DNA from: Nymphaea colorata
Taxonomy: Eukaryota > Streptophyta > Magnoliopsida > Nymphaeales > Nymphaeaceae
DNA: 64,000 nt
Reading direction: 5' to 3'
NCBI RefSeq assembly: GCF_008831285.2
Contig: NC_045145.1
Location: 7,254,802-7,318,801 of the forward strand
Shown: positions 37,814 through 50,434 of the stretch, in pieces
How the letters are laid out: every line of letters starts with the position of its first letter
Numbering within the stretch: position 1 is the stretch's first letter
Notes under the pieces: generated by a model
The model's database searches: none
The model's input: only the letters and a program-made list of their open reading frames with translations
Told to the model about the DNA's origin: nothing
Translations under genes and position numbers: made by a program

Positions 37814-38552
37814 AATTGATAAACCTTTGTGCCGTTAAGATACTTTTAGTAAAGAATTTTTTTATAATTTACTTTCTTTTACTACTCTCTTTATGATTTC
37901 TCTTTCGTGTGTGCATGTATTATTGTAGACACAAAAGTAAGAGGAACATTTGAAATTGTAAAGAAATTGACTTCATTCTAGTTTGTGAATTTGTTTTTTG
38001 AATTATATTTTATAAGTATGTTTTTCATTCATGAAGTTCTTGTTTGTTAATTATTTAATAAGGCTATAAGGTCATTTATAATTTGTTAAATATTAGGTAG
38101 ATATTTATATAAATATTAACATTGATCATTTATTGGTACTAAATGCAGTTTTATTTTAAGAAATGATACGACAATGCAGCATCTCGCATCCATGTCAATT
38201 GGTTGACAGTAGGTCTGGATATCAATCTGAATGAAGTATTGCACTATGCAGGGCGACTTATGCGTTGTGATGAAGAGTGAAATAAGACTCCCCCCATGAC
38301 ATGTGAAACCCTCTATGTCACGTGTCATAGCAGTGGGACTCCTTCACACCACCCGAGCACATGACATATATAATATGCTCGGCTAACCAAGATCTCCATA
38401 TTTGATTAAATAAATCAAGAAGTTGATTTGTTTTACTTGAGTAACCACATTTATTGAGTCAATGCAAAAGTATAGATTGTTGAACTTTTGAAAATGAATA
38501 GACAAAGTTGACCTGAGAAAACTAAATATTATATGTTTACTAAGTAATCATC

Positions 38553-38748
38553 CATTGGCGGCACCAGAAAATTTTAGCTGAGAGACACTGGGTGATGTAG
38601 AGCTACATGGCACTGGCATGAATCTGGTATGGGCAACTCATATGGCCAGGCGTGAGCCCAACACATGATAAATAAAATTTTTATAAAGGACTACACAGGC
38701 TGGGGTGGGCAGTTTGCCCACACCAGCGCTATGGTAGCTCCGCTACTG
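38553..38748. mobile_element. hAT-type MITE inserted in copy B only
   Basis: Flanks TAATCATC (38,545-38,552) and CAATCATC (38,749-38,756) agree at 7 of 8. Ends CATTGGCGGCACC and the inverse of GGTAGCTCCGCTACTG form a rough inverted pair of the GGCGGAGC type. Copy A at about 30,900 reads straight through this point. Confidence 0.8.
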
Positions 38749-40492
38749 CAATCATCTATCATTGTCGAACTTACTAATATGAAACCAAGATCGAGAGGAG
38801 TCAATCTAGTTATATTGCAGATGGATTCACTGTAAATAATTGTCACATGAGGGAGAGAGAAGAGGGGAGAATGAAGGACAGCAAACAGCTCCATCCCAAA
38901 AGATGTGCCCATTGCGCGATCAGCTATGCGACAGGGAGGGAGAGAGATGGGGCCATTTGAGTCCAGTCCAATTTGTTAGTTTAATTTCTAACCCTAATAT
39001 TATTGAAACTCATGTATTAAATGGGTCAAAATTCTTGATTAGCTAGGTCAGACAAGAGGTATTTCTGCCTTATTTATTAAAAAAAATCCTAATATTTAGT
39101 CTTTATATGCATTTATGCACTATTAAATAGATACATACAATAGCAGTACAAAAAGAAAGGTTTATGTATTAAGTTACCTATAACTAATATAAACGTAAAT
39201 ATACAGTAAAAACAATGTTGCAACAGGTAAGAAACCTGTAATTATCCAACAAAAACATTTAGGCTATGGTGATTTATCTTAATTAATGATAAAATTGACT
39301 TGAGTTTGATTAGCTCACCCAAATGAGCCAAACGTTGGTCTAGTTCGCCCAACATTATTTTTCATTGCAGGATCACAGCCAAGTCGAGCAAGTCCTGGTG
39401 GTTGATCCCTAGAGGTTGCCATGCATGGATGCTCACCCAAACCTTTATTTGGATGCCCACCTTCATCCATAGGTCCAAAAGCATGTTTGTATATTTCTGA
39501 TTTTTCTGGTACATTGGGACAGTTTTTTCCTAAACTTATTTAGCTACCTGAAAACTCTATTTGAAAAGTCGGTCTTGATGCATGAGGTGATCGAAAATTG
39601 CTTTTCAAATTCTAGGTTAAAAGAATAATATTAAAAAATTAAAACTACCAACAGTTATAACACAAAATTATTTAATTTGGGGCATTTATTGAAAGTCATT
39701 CACACAAAAGTGAGGCCCAAATCAGCACAATAAAAAACAAGTGACATGTTTCTGGTTTATAACCAAAAGAAAAACTCCAAATGGTAATTGTCAAATTAAT
39801 TTTTCATCTTCCCCATCTTAAGCCACCGAGCTGGTAGCCCTGTTAGATTTTCCCCAGCTTGTCTCCGACCCCACACCCACATCGAAACCCAAAACAACAA
39901 TCTATGTCTCCTTTTCCCCTATTCCTCACTACATGTCCAATTCTAGAAAAGTACAATTTCTAAATGTTATGCCTTCATGGGGTTTCCTCCCAACAATTTT
40001 ATCCAATTGCATGCCGTTAATTTGTATCTCTGCAGATGATCTTCTTGAGTATTAGACAGAGAAATCTAGGCAGCATTCAATAGTTTGCCTCTTTTGGACT
40101 TTCCTATTTTTTATTTTCATTTCTCTCTACTTTGTTTTTTGAAGCAACCTTCCTTTTTCTGCTTATCAGATTGCAAACCATTAAGTTGTATCTTTGCATA
40201 TGATCTTCTTGAGTTATAGAGAGAGAATTCCAAGCAGCGTTCAATAGTTTGCCTCTTTTGGACTTTTCCATTGTTGATTCTCACTTCTATCTACTTCGGT
40301 TTTTGAAGTAACCTTCCTTTTTCTACTCATCCTTATCACTATTATATAAGGGAGTGAGGAAAGCAGGTTGAGGCATCCACAGAAGGACTACACTTTTTCA
40401 TTTCTAGTTATATTCTGGCGTCAAATCATGCATATATGTGTGAAAACGTTTCTTATAAGTGCCATGAAGGAGATCATTTCAGTGAAACAACA

Positions 40493-40538
40493 TAATAATA
40501 ATAATAATAATAAGAAGAAGAAGAAGAAGAAGAAGAAG
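40493..40538. repeat. (ATA)n(AAG)n compound microsatellite
   Basis: ATA triplets pass directly into AAG triplets within copy B. Copy A has a shorter AAG run at about 32,413. Confidence 0.9.
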
Positions 40539-42210
40539 GGATGGCAATTGATGATGATCGGATTTCCTTGAAAATAAGGGTTAGAGCTAACCCGGGCTAC
40601 CACGGTATGTTGACAAGTATTATTGTTTACTTTTGTCCCCTCTATATTTAACAATTATGATGTCACTTTTTAGGGCTTGCTTTACTTTTTTTGGTAAGCC
40701 AATGTTGGTTCTTTTGGGGAGTGTTTGTATACAGATATTTTGCAATTATGTGAATGGGGGAAGTGTACTATACCTGATAAATCATAGGATTTTTATGCAT
40801 GTTCATATCAAAATTATAGAGCATTTCAGCCCCCTTGCTAGCAAATCTAACGGTACATATATATTTATATATCATGGTTCATTAAGTCTATGAATAGACC
40901 GTCATTGAATAATTTCCATTGTTCATAATCTTGGGGACTCGAATATTTTAGAAAACTAGTTCCTAATTTTCATACCTTTGGATAGAGCTGAGATGCAAGA
41001 AAAATGAGAATGGCAGGTTCTTATTCTTATAAAAGCTGGTTTTATATATATATAATTTATATGCATCTGGAAATGTATTTCTTATGTTTAAATTATTGCA
41101 TTTCAGCTGCGCAATGATTGAAGAGACTTATATGCATAAGTACGTGGAGCATAGATGACCAAGAGAACGGTGTAATAAGAGGGCCACAATTTAGGTTCAG
41201 AGGATCTTGTCCGAGCTGTTGCTAAGGCACTAGTTGGGCAGTATGTAGATGGGTGTCAACTTCCAAATCACCATGCCCACTTGCAGAAGTATCGAACAAG
41301 GCCACGATGCAGCCAAGGGCAACATGCTTGAGGATCAGGACAATCAGGAGTATCCCAACCTCATAGTTTTCTCATGTTCCATTGAACTTGAATGGGAAGT
41401 AGCTTGGTTCCCCTGAACTATGCTTGATTATATATGTTGTCATCTAAGGATGGGGTTGTCCAGTGTGCTAGTGGGAGCTTCATTTAGCCCGCTAAAAACT
41501 TGCATTTAAGAATTTTTATGTTGATGGAGGACAAGAGTTCACAGCCTCTAGTGCATCTCTTGGCATAAACTGGTAGTGTTATGTGATGAAAGAGGAAGAC
41601 AGACCTTTGTGGCGCTATACATGTACAACTTTGATAAGAAAATGAAGATGATGTACCAGAAAAAAATCAAACTACCAAAATAATTGCAATGCTTCCTCGT
41701 GGATGTAGGCCCTGTGTGGCTGAACAACTTAAAATCATGTGTCGTTGTCATTTAATAATTTTTTGTTTGTTTGTCTCTTCTTTAAGATGCTTGTTAGCCA
41801 CCGTATAAGAAATTCAATTCAGGAAGCGATCGTTCAATCAATATAGTAAGTAATTAAGTATTTTATTAAGTAATTAAGTATGTCCTCTAATTGCAATATG
41901 CAGAAAAGTCTAGTCTTACTGTCCATGCAAAAATACTCCAATTATTGTATATGTCTTGATGAAGTGATCAATGTAATAATTTTGGTGGATTCAGAACCAA
42001 CTCATACTGAACCCCAAAATTATATAACCAAATTTAGTTCCTTGTCTATAAATTGGCCAATTTGATTGCCAAAACAAATTATAATATTTCAACACTTTAA
42101 TTGATTGATTGGTCAGCACAATTCTCAAGTTTTTTTACCAATTCCCACATTAATTTTCATCTTGAGTTTTTGGGGGAAAAAACTGATGTAGAGAGAGGTG
42201 AATAGACACC

Positions 42211-42234
42211 CACACCCACACCCACACACACACA

Positions 42235-42267
<33 letters not shown>
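42211..42267. repeat. (ACCCAC)n(AC)n(AT)n compound microsatellite
   Basis: Present in copy B; copy A has no such array at the matching place (about 36,870). Confidence 0.9.
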
Positions 42268-42799
42268 CCTAATGGAAAGCAATTAATTGGCAACAGAGGC
42301 TGGAGCAATCAATAGATTGATTAATGGATACAATTGGATATGATATCATATATGGATCAATGTTTGGGATCTGTGTGCAATTGCAATGGAAAAATAAAAT
42401 TATAGAGCATATTTAATTATTGTTTGGTAAACAATAATTAAATATGGCATAGCTATTGTCACAACTAACTAATTGACATAAAGGGCTTTAACGGCCTCAT
42501 AGCATTCCAAGTGTCTAAAGCACTTTCCTTTACTTCCTACTTTTGATCAGTGGCTTTGTGCTATTTTTATTTATTCCTTCTTATTTACTATTTTGTAAAC
42601 TTAGATTTGTGTTATTACTTCTTTCTAATCCATTGTCCTTTTTTTGTTTTTCTACCATGTTATGTTTTATATTTCTGTGCAGGAGGTTTATCTTTTAAGA
42701 TCTTTCTATGTTTACCGTTATCAACATGTCTTTTATTATGTCTATGAATTTCGATTGTTTACGTGATGTCATCATATTTTCTTCATTTTTCACCATCTA

Positions 42800-43111
42800 T
42801 ACCAATGATACAACTCACTTGTAAAGCTTATATGGTGGCTTTCATCACCACTATAGATCTATATGGTGAAAACAACATTGTGTAACTGGCCACGACCTTT
42901 GTCATTGTAATTAACAAAAAGTCATTGCCAATAAATTTATTAGCAATAGTTGTTGCGCTTGTTAAAGGTTTTTTCCACTCCACAAAGGGCAACTGCAACC
43001 TTAGTTATGAGCAAGGGCATGAGTAGTTGCCATGGAGCTCATTGGCAATGCCTTGGAGGCTAATGGTGACAACAAGCCATGGCCAATAACTTCTTTTGTT
43101 GTTGTGCATTA
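42800..43111. repeat. CACTA-like terminal region in copy B
   Basis: Homologous to 37,500-37,813. The inverse of the right edge reads CACAACAACAAAAGAAG, which is closer to a canonical CACTA terminus. It predates the duplication. Confidence 0.4.
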
Positions 43112-43430
43112 TAGATAAACCTTTCTACCCTTAAGATGCTTTTAAGTAATTTTTTTATAATTTACTTTCCTTTACTATCTCTTTACGATTTCACTTCTGT
43201 CCATGCATGTATTATTGAGGACATGAAAAGAAAGAGAAACATTTGAAATTGTAAAGACATTGACTTAATTCTTTGTTTTCAAAATTTTCTTTTATAAGTA
43301 AATTTTATTATTTTTTCATTCATGAAGACCTTGCTTGTGAACTATATAATAAGGCTGTAAGATCATTTGTTATTTGTTTTATATTAGATAGATGCAGTCA
43401 TTGGAACAAAATGCAATTTTATTTATTAAA

Positions 43431-43935
43431 AATGTATCCTAACATTTGGTTTTGCATGCATGTATGTATTAGTAAATTGGTACATACAATAGCCATATGA
43501 AAAGAAAAGTCTATATATTTTTGCATCTACACCTGATGAAAATGTAAATATAAAGTAAAAATAATACCATAACAAGCAAGAAACCCGTAATTATCCAAGA
43601 GGCACGTCTTGACTCTATTTATTTGTCTTAATTCATTTTAAAACTGACTTGAGTTTGATTAGCTGACCCAAGTGAGTCAAATTTTGGTCTAGTTGACCAA
43701 ACATTAACTTTCATACATAGGGTCAAAGCCAAACCAAGTCAAGCAAGTCCTGATGGTTGATACCTAGAGGTTGCCATGCATGGCCACTCACTCAATCCTT
43801 TATTTTGATGCCCCCCTTCATCCGTGGATCCATAAACATGCCTTGTATGTTTCTGATTTTTCTGGTAGATTGTCATTGTTTTTTCCTACACTTTTATAGT
43901 TGCCTGGAAACTTTGTTTAAAAAATCTGTTATGTT
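43431..43935. repeat. Tandem segment copy C (truncated)
   Basis: It starts about 0.9 kb into the unit (equivalent to 39,075 in B and 31,170 in A) and stops at about 43,935 against Ty3 gag sequence. A 30-base identity to A runs at 43,463-43,492 versus 31,201-31,230. Confidence 0.85.
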
Positions 43936-43947
43936 GTGCAGGTTTGG

Positions 43948-45446
43948 GGCAAGATGCGGAGGCTGATGTAGGCCAAGTTTGTACCTTCAGTTCATGTTGA
44001 GAGGGCTTACAAGGAGTACCTCAACCTGTGATAAGAGTCGAGATCTGTAGCGGATTACACAACTGAGTTTCATCGGCTGTCATTATGCATCTAGATTGTG
44101 GAGACCAAGCGTCAACAAGTTACCATGTACATTTCTGGTGTTCGTCCTTTTATTTCTAATGAATTTCATTGTACCATAGTAGATGCTCTAGATTAGGCAA
44201 ATAGTTATGCTAAGAACATAAAAGAAACATTGAAATGTAAGCATGAAACCTGAGTGTTGAGAGGCGACATCTGTAATGCTATAAGTTGAGTCTTCCAACT
44301 AGGGGAGCTAGCTCCTTGATACCTCTAAAGCTGTGTTGCCTTCCCTAGGTAAAGGTGAGCATTTTTGGTCCAGCTTACAACACAAGGTCCGAAACTTGTA
44401 GTACCAACCAGCCCACTCGTTGCTTCAGATGTCATGAGTTAGGACACCTAGCCTCGAAGTGTCCAAATTCACAAAAGAAAACTCATTTAGTAAACTATAG
44501 AAGAATCCCAAGACTCTGAAAAGAAGGAAAACCACAACTCTAGTGACTTGTCTGAAGCAATTTGTAATTAAGGTGACACTGTACACTTTGATGGTGATGA
44601 CGAAAACAACTTTCTATTGTTTCATCATGTTATGACTGCGCCTAAGGGAAAATCAGATTCTTCATGGTTGTGAAATAACATTTTCAGGACTCGATGGAAG
44701 TGTGAGGGGTATATTTGTGATGTGATCATTGACTGTGATGTGTGCGAGAACCTAGGTTCACAGAAGATAGTTTGTACCTTAGGTTTGAAACCTGAGCAAT
44801 GCACATAATCATACAAGATGTCTAGCTTAGGAAGGGGGAAGAGGTTCCTATCACCCACCAAACAGACTACACCTCCTAGATGAGGTATGGTGCAACGTCA
44901 CCCCTATGAACTCATGCCATATCATTCTTGGGTGACCTTGATGGTTTGATCAGGAAACCATCCATGATGGATCTCAGAACACTTATTTGTTTAGGTTTAA
45001 GGGCCAGAAGATTGTCTTGCTACCCATTAAGGACAACGCAACTTAGAGAGTTGGGTGTTCAGTACCACTTTTAATTTTGTGGGACTATCTTGCAACGAGT
45101 TCTTAAATCATTGTGAAGAAAATGGATTTTGTTATGCATTGATAACCAAACTAGTATTCCCCATCTCTTCTAGCATTCCAAAGGAGGTCGTACCACTCAT
45201 TTTTGAATTTAAGGATATCAAGCTAGATGATCCACTGGATGGATTACCTCCAAATTGGGAGGTTCAATATGCTATAGGCTTTGTCTCAAGAGCCAGCCTT
45301 CCAAATCTACTAGCCTATTGAATGAACCCCATTGAGCATGCCGAATTGCAAATGCAAGTGAATGAACTGTTGCAAAATGGTCACATTCGAGAGAGTGTTA
45401 GGCCATGTGCAGTTCCTGTATTACTAAGTCCAAAGAAAGATTGTAC
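43948..45446 (+). pseudogene. Ty3/Gypsy gag-protease-RT remnant
   Basis: In broken plus-strand frames: a Gag part (VWGKMRRLM, AKFVPSVHVERAYKEYL, SVADYTTEFHRLSL, VTMYISGVRPFIS); a CCHC zinc knuckle CFRCHELGHLASKC near 44,420-44,461; a protease-region stretch (CDVIIDCDVCENLGSQKIV, then LGLKPEQ); and the reverse transcriptase entry (DDPLDGLPPNWEVQYAI, ASLPNLLAY, MNPIEHAELQMQVNELL, IRESVRPCAVPVLLSPKKD). Many stops occur. It ends abruptly at 45,446 before the RT catalytic YxDD motif. It is a different lineage from the long-LTR element, whose finger is CxxC-x7-HxC. No LTRs were recognised. Confidence 0.9.
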
Positions 45447-47420
45447 AAACCTACTTTTACATTACTTTATTTTGCATTATGGGGTCTTTGTAATAGTTGG
45501 TATACTTTTATTGTTGAATTCAATATCATGCTTTTATATCACTTGGTCAAGATATTAGAATATATGGAAGATAATTTGAAAGAGTCGAAATTTTGTAAGA
45601 AGTAATGAATATCAAGAGCCCAAGTGAAGAACCCAAGTGAAGAAGTGGAAGAAGCTATTTCTGTGAAGGGTCTTTATGTTTGCTTTCATTGTGTCAAAAT
45701 ATGGATGATAGCATATTTTGAGTTGTTTGGTTTCATTTCAAAGAAGATAAAAGGCTAGTTCGGCTTTTTTTATTTGATCAATTATAAGGAAACCGTAAGA
45801 AGAAAAAAGTAGATGTCGAAAAGGAAAGCGAATTTCCGAAGGTTATTTGTGATTCCCTCAGTGTGCTAAGAACAACGTGTTCGTACACTTAAACAACCTC
45901 TTTTTCCTTATTTTTCCATGTTCTCAGAGAAAGATGCAAAAGGTTTGCTCTCTCCCCAAATCCTTACCTACCTATCTTTATAAATATTACTATTACTATT
46001 TTTTGCGTCTTTATTTTGTTTCACAGTCTGCATTTCATCATGTCTCATTCATCATGTCGATGATTCAATGTTTTTTTTGCTCTGTCATTCTTCTCCAAAA
46101 TGCTGAAGAAGAAGCTCATCATTGTCTACCAGTTTGCAATGGTACATCATGTGCTTTCATTTTTTTTTGTCTTTTTACTACGTCAGATATGTTGCATAAG
46201 TGTTGTTGGTTTTTCTACCATTTGGAGATCGTTTAGTTCTCCGCCGAAAAAGGATGGGGTACTGACTTTGAGTCTTTTATTTGCTTATCATATCAATTTT
46301 ATGAGAAGTTTGGTTGTCAATATGAAACTTATGTCTACTTTTACATTATTTTGTTTTGCGTTGTGAGGTTTAAATAATAGTTGGTGTACTTTTATTATTG
46401 AATTTTTATTATCGTGCTTTTATAGTACTTGGTCAAGATATTAGAATATATAGAAGATAATCTAAAAGAGTCAATTTTGTAAGGAGCACAATGAATATCA
46501 AGAGCCCAAGTGAAGAAGTGGAAAAAGCAATTTCTGTGAAGGGTCTTTATGTTTTCTTTAATTGTCTCAAAATATGGTTGATAGAATTATTTGGTTTGTT
46601 TTCAAAAAATATAAAAGGTTAGTTCGGTTTTTTTAATTTGATTAATTATAAGGATGCCCTAAGAAGAAAAAAAAGTAGATGTCAAAAAGGAAAGCGAATC
46701 TCCGACGGTTATTTGTGATTCCCTCAGCGTGTTAAGAACGACGTGTTTGTACACTTAAACAACATTTTTTTCCCTGTTTTTCAATGCTCCTGGAGAGAGA
46801 TGTGAAAAGTTTGTTGTCTCCCCAAACCCTTACCTACCCGTCTTTATAAATATTATTGCTTGTTGCATCTTTATTTTATTTCTCAGTCTGCATTTCATTG
46901 TGTCTCATCATCATGTCAATGATTCAGCGCTTTTTTGCTCTATGGTTCTTCTCCAAGACGCTGAAGAAGAAGCTCATCATTGTCCACCAGTTTGCAATGG
47001 TACATCATGTGTTTTCTTTTTCTTTTTTTGTCTTTTTACTACATCAGATATGCTACACAAGTGTTGTTGGTTTTTTCTACCATTTGGAGAGCGTTTAGTT
47101 CTACACCAAAAAAGGATTGGGTACTGACTCTAAGTTTTTCATTTGCTTATCTTATCAATTTTATGAGAAGTTTGGTTGTCGGTATGAAATTTATGTCTAT
47201 TTGCGTTATGGGGTCTTGGTAATAGTTGGTATACTTTTTTTGCTGACTTTATTATCGTGCTCTTAGAGCACTTGGCCAAAATATTAAAATATATGAAAGA
47301 TAATATGGAAGAGTCAAAGTTTTGTAAGGAGCACAATGAATATTAAGAGCACAAGTGAAGAAGTGGAAGAAGCTATTTCTATGAAGGATCTTTATGTTTG
47401 CTTTCATTGTGTCAAAATTC
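45447..47420 (+). repeat. Tandem array, ~870-bp unit, about 2.3 copies
   Basis: Units start at about 45,447 (CTACTTTTACATTAC), 46,336 (CTACTTTTACATTAT) and 47,197 (partial), so periods are about 889 and 861 bp. Shared landmarks are GAATATCAAGAGCCCAAGTG, TCTTTATAAATATTA (a TATA-like word), and a short open frame starting MLKKKLIIV or the equivalent. The array begins exactly where the Ty3 RT remnant stops. The nature of the unit is unknown; a rearranged LTR is one possibility. Confidence 0.85.
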
Positions 47421-48049
47421 TTTCATTTCATACTAATAAAAGTGGGAGACCTACTCTCAGCATATATGCACCAGGACTAATTATCTTATTGACTCGCAAT
47501 ATGTTGGGAGTGAGATCTTGCTAAAAAACAATGGCCAAACCTTTGCATTGTAGCTAGTTTGATCAAATACCAATTGTCAGCTAGTATTGGTTGTCTTTTG
47601 ATTTTTTCTGACATCTTTAGGTCGTAGTATAGCTTGATTGCACATGATTTTGATAAACATGTAGTCATAACTTTTTGATTTTCTCAGCCAAGGCTGATAG
47701 GTTGTTGCTTAAGAAAAACAATGGTATCCACAGATGGTCCAACCCAATACAAAAACACATTACAAAGGAGGAATATTACAATTTTCAAATTTCTTGGGAA
47801 TTTCCAGCCTATTTAGGATACCCCCAATTGGTAGAGCTAGCCAAAAGGACTGATAGCAAGTCCGACTGAGTGATTGCCAATAGACCATTGCTTCAACAAA
47901 TTAAGGAGTACAGACTGAGTTGATCTGCTGCTTTGTTTTGGAAAGAAACCTACCCCACCAAAGGCACACTCAAAATAGGATCACCTTACAATGTATCATA
48001 TCTTTTGGTATCACTAAATCATTATAAATAGATTGAATAACAATTCTGT
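47421..48049. other. Intergenic, no gene seen
   Basis: No recognised protein, RNA or repeat. It could include the 3' untranslated part of the LINE that follows on the minus strand. Confidence 0.5.
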
Positions 48050-49230
48050 TTGAGTGAATCCAAGGCCATGGATCAGGCTGAATTCTGAAACCAAGCCACA
48101 AGCTGATTTTATTTTTATGTTTCTTTTCTCATTCAGTAATGAGAAAAACATGCCTTAAATCATTCCACAGGTTAAAGATCATGTTACCAAGATCATCTTG
48201 GAGACAATCATGGGCCTTAGCATTCCTAGTCTGCCACACTTTCTAGAAACACCATTGGAAAACAGGCATGCCAACACCAGCAAGGCCATTTAAACTTGAA
48301 TTTTCTTTACCACCTTTTCTTTCGAGCATTCAAGACAAGAGAAAAGGAAGTTCATTAAAGTCCTAAAATCAAATTTACACTCAATGAATTTCCAGATAAC
48401 AACTTCATGCCCTAAAAATAAATGGCTGACAGTTTCCTCAACTCATTGACAAAAATGATATCTACTCGCCAACTAGACCTTGAATCTCTTCAATTTGTCC
48501 ACAATTAATAGACGTCCTTGTATGGCAAGATATAAACATCACTTTGCCCTTGGGATCGCATCATTTTTTCATACCTAGCTTCTCTCTTCAACTGCAACAT
48601 CTTTGAATCTGACCTTTTCATAAATATCTCTCTTTTTAGGGAGGAGACACCACATTCCAAACCCGCATAACATGGGCTTCACGAAGTTCAGTTTTATTAA
48701 AAACTTCACAGAAAGTATCATTAAAAACATCACAAACTTTCTGGTTTAATTTCTTCAAAACCATCCATAGTTAGTTATTAGGTAATGAAGAAGTCTCCAT
48801 TCCCAAACTTCAGTCCAAAAATTAACTGTTTACCAATTACCTACTTTCCAACAATTTGGTGGCAAACCTCCTCCAAGGCTCAAACGGATCCCTTTCCAAG
48901 CCCATCACATTGAAGACTTCTATGCACAAGTCCAATGACTACAATTTTTATGATATTTTGGTCTACGGAATACAACCCAAATACTATTAGCAGTTATAAT
49001 GTTCAACACCAAGAAAACTAATGCTGCCTTATTAAGCAAGTCAGCTCACATCAGTCCGACTCCTCCCTTCTAAGTAAGGAAAATATAGACTTGACCATTT
49101 TATTAGATCCACCTTCTTAACGTGGTCTTGTTGCCACCCCCAGAAAATCATGGTAGTGCTTGTCAATTATTTTCAAAATTGAAGAAGGTTCAATGTGATA
49201 ATGTCTCTCACCTTATAAAAAGGCTCCTCC
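48050..49230 (-). pseudogene. LINE 3' end: RT C-terminus and zf-RVT remnant
   Basis: On the minus strand from about 49,170: IFWGWQQDHVKKVDLIKWSS, then LNKAALVFLVLNIITANSIW. These are typical of L1 (FLWG...KxHLxxW and LNxALLAKWxWR). Nearer 48,500 come LAIQGRLLIVDKLKRFK and, after a shift, EETVSHLFLGHEVVIWKF, the zinc-binding RVT region. At about 48,230 VWQTRNAKAHD resembles the W.xRN terminal motif. Stops and shifts are present. No tail or target duplication was recognised. Confidence 0.82.
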
Positions 49231-50100
49231 TCATAATCAGTTCTAGATCTGCCAACAAAAAGAGGAAAAGCTAGATAATTAAGTTCTCAACATCTATAAT
49301 AAAGGCATGCAAATCTTCACAAAATTAAACATAAAGTGACAAACAAAAAAATAATAACAATTAAGAAGTTTAAGGCAATACAATGAATTCAACTTTGAAA
49401 TGAAACAAAAATAACAAAAGATCAGCTACAACAAACTATTTATACCCCTATCTTAAATGCAATAAAAAGGATAGGTAAAAGCAAATAATGCAGTCAACCA
49501 CCCAAAATAAGGGAATTTTTACATATTATGCACAATAACCATATCAAGATTACCAACAAGAGGAAAAAAAAAACATTCTACAACGAGTTGGGCAATGTTT
49601 GGTTTTGCAATATTAGAGATTTAACTAATAAAAACAACTCATTCATAATAGCTGGTCTAAACACAACAAATATTGTCTTCCTATAATTTTATATTTATGA
49701 GTGATTCACTTGTATGTTTAAATCCCTTTTTCCTTGAGCTACATATAAAATTGTTTAAGAACAAGTCATTAGCAACTTTCATATGAAATGATTATATATA
49801 TTACTTTTAGTACACATGACATTAAGATTTCACTTTGGCGCTTTGTATATGGGGTTCAGATTAAATATGCAACTACATGCAACATAGCAACAACACAATA
49901 ATATAGTGCATCAAATAGTGACTACATATCATTTAACACCCATTTAGTTATATTCTTATAGAAATAAGTTGGTGTGTTTAAGATCATTTTATATAATGTC
50001 CTTGACAAATTTTCTATTTATGTAACTTATTAATGATGGGAATGAAAACTTGCGAGAATATCAAAGGCCATTTTAAAACTCATTGTTTGTGCATCTTTAG
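49231..50100. other. Intergenic, AT-rich, nothing recognised
   Basis: No gene or structured repeat seen. Confidence 0.6.
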
Positions 50101-50101
50101 C

Positions 50102-50103
<2 letters not shown>

Positions 50104-50138
<35 letters not shown>

Positions 50139-50150
50139 ATCGACACACAC

Positions 50151-50228
<78 letters not shown>

Positions 50229-50229
50229 T
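50104..50229. repeat. Compound microsatellite (TA)n-(AC)n(AT)n(GT)n
   Basis: A (TA) run at 50,104-50,136 is followed by AC repeats (about 50,143-50,184), AT repeats (about 50,184-50,202) and GT repeats (to about 50,228). The AC-AT-GT part is self-complementary and can fold into one long hairpin. Confidence 0.95.
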
Positions 50230-50434
50230 TTGATAATCATGTTTTTTGGGCAAGGATTCATTTGCTTCATGAATATTCTCACATGACATAAGCACCTTAA
50301 GTGTTGAAATAGTCTATGCCTCTTGGCCTATTACTTTTATTGCTTGATTTTTAATGAAATATTTACGCAGTTTATTGTTCAAGTTCGAAGAAAATGTTAC
50401 AAATAGATTCAACTTGGAAACATTGAACTAAAAA

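Larger units (their letters stand above)
30647..38165. repeat. Tandem segment copy A (right part; left part about 20,270-20,780)
   Basis: Collinear with 38,166-43,430. Examples are an identical 25-mer at 36,241-36,265 and 41,554-41,578, and matching stretches at 30,950, 31,290, 32,500, 33,150, 36,000, 37,600 and 37,830. It is split by the long-LTR element and by the LINE at 33,173-35,989. The unit has no recognisable protein and its nature is unknown. Confidence 0.88.
38166..43430. repeat. Tandem segment copy B
   Basis: Homologous along its length to copy A. It preserves unoccupied sites for the LTR element (GAAAC at 38,305-38,309) and for the LINE (about 41,277-41,289). It carries its own small insertion at 38,553-38,748. 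The A/B junction is at about 38,165 and the B/C junction at about 43,430, inside AATGCA...TTTTATT words present at both. Confidence 0.88.
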
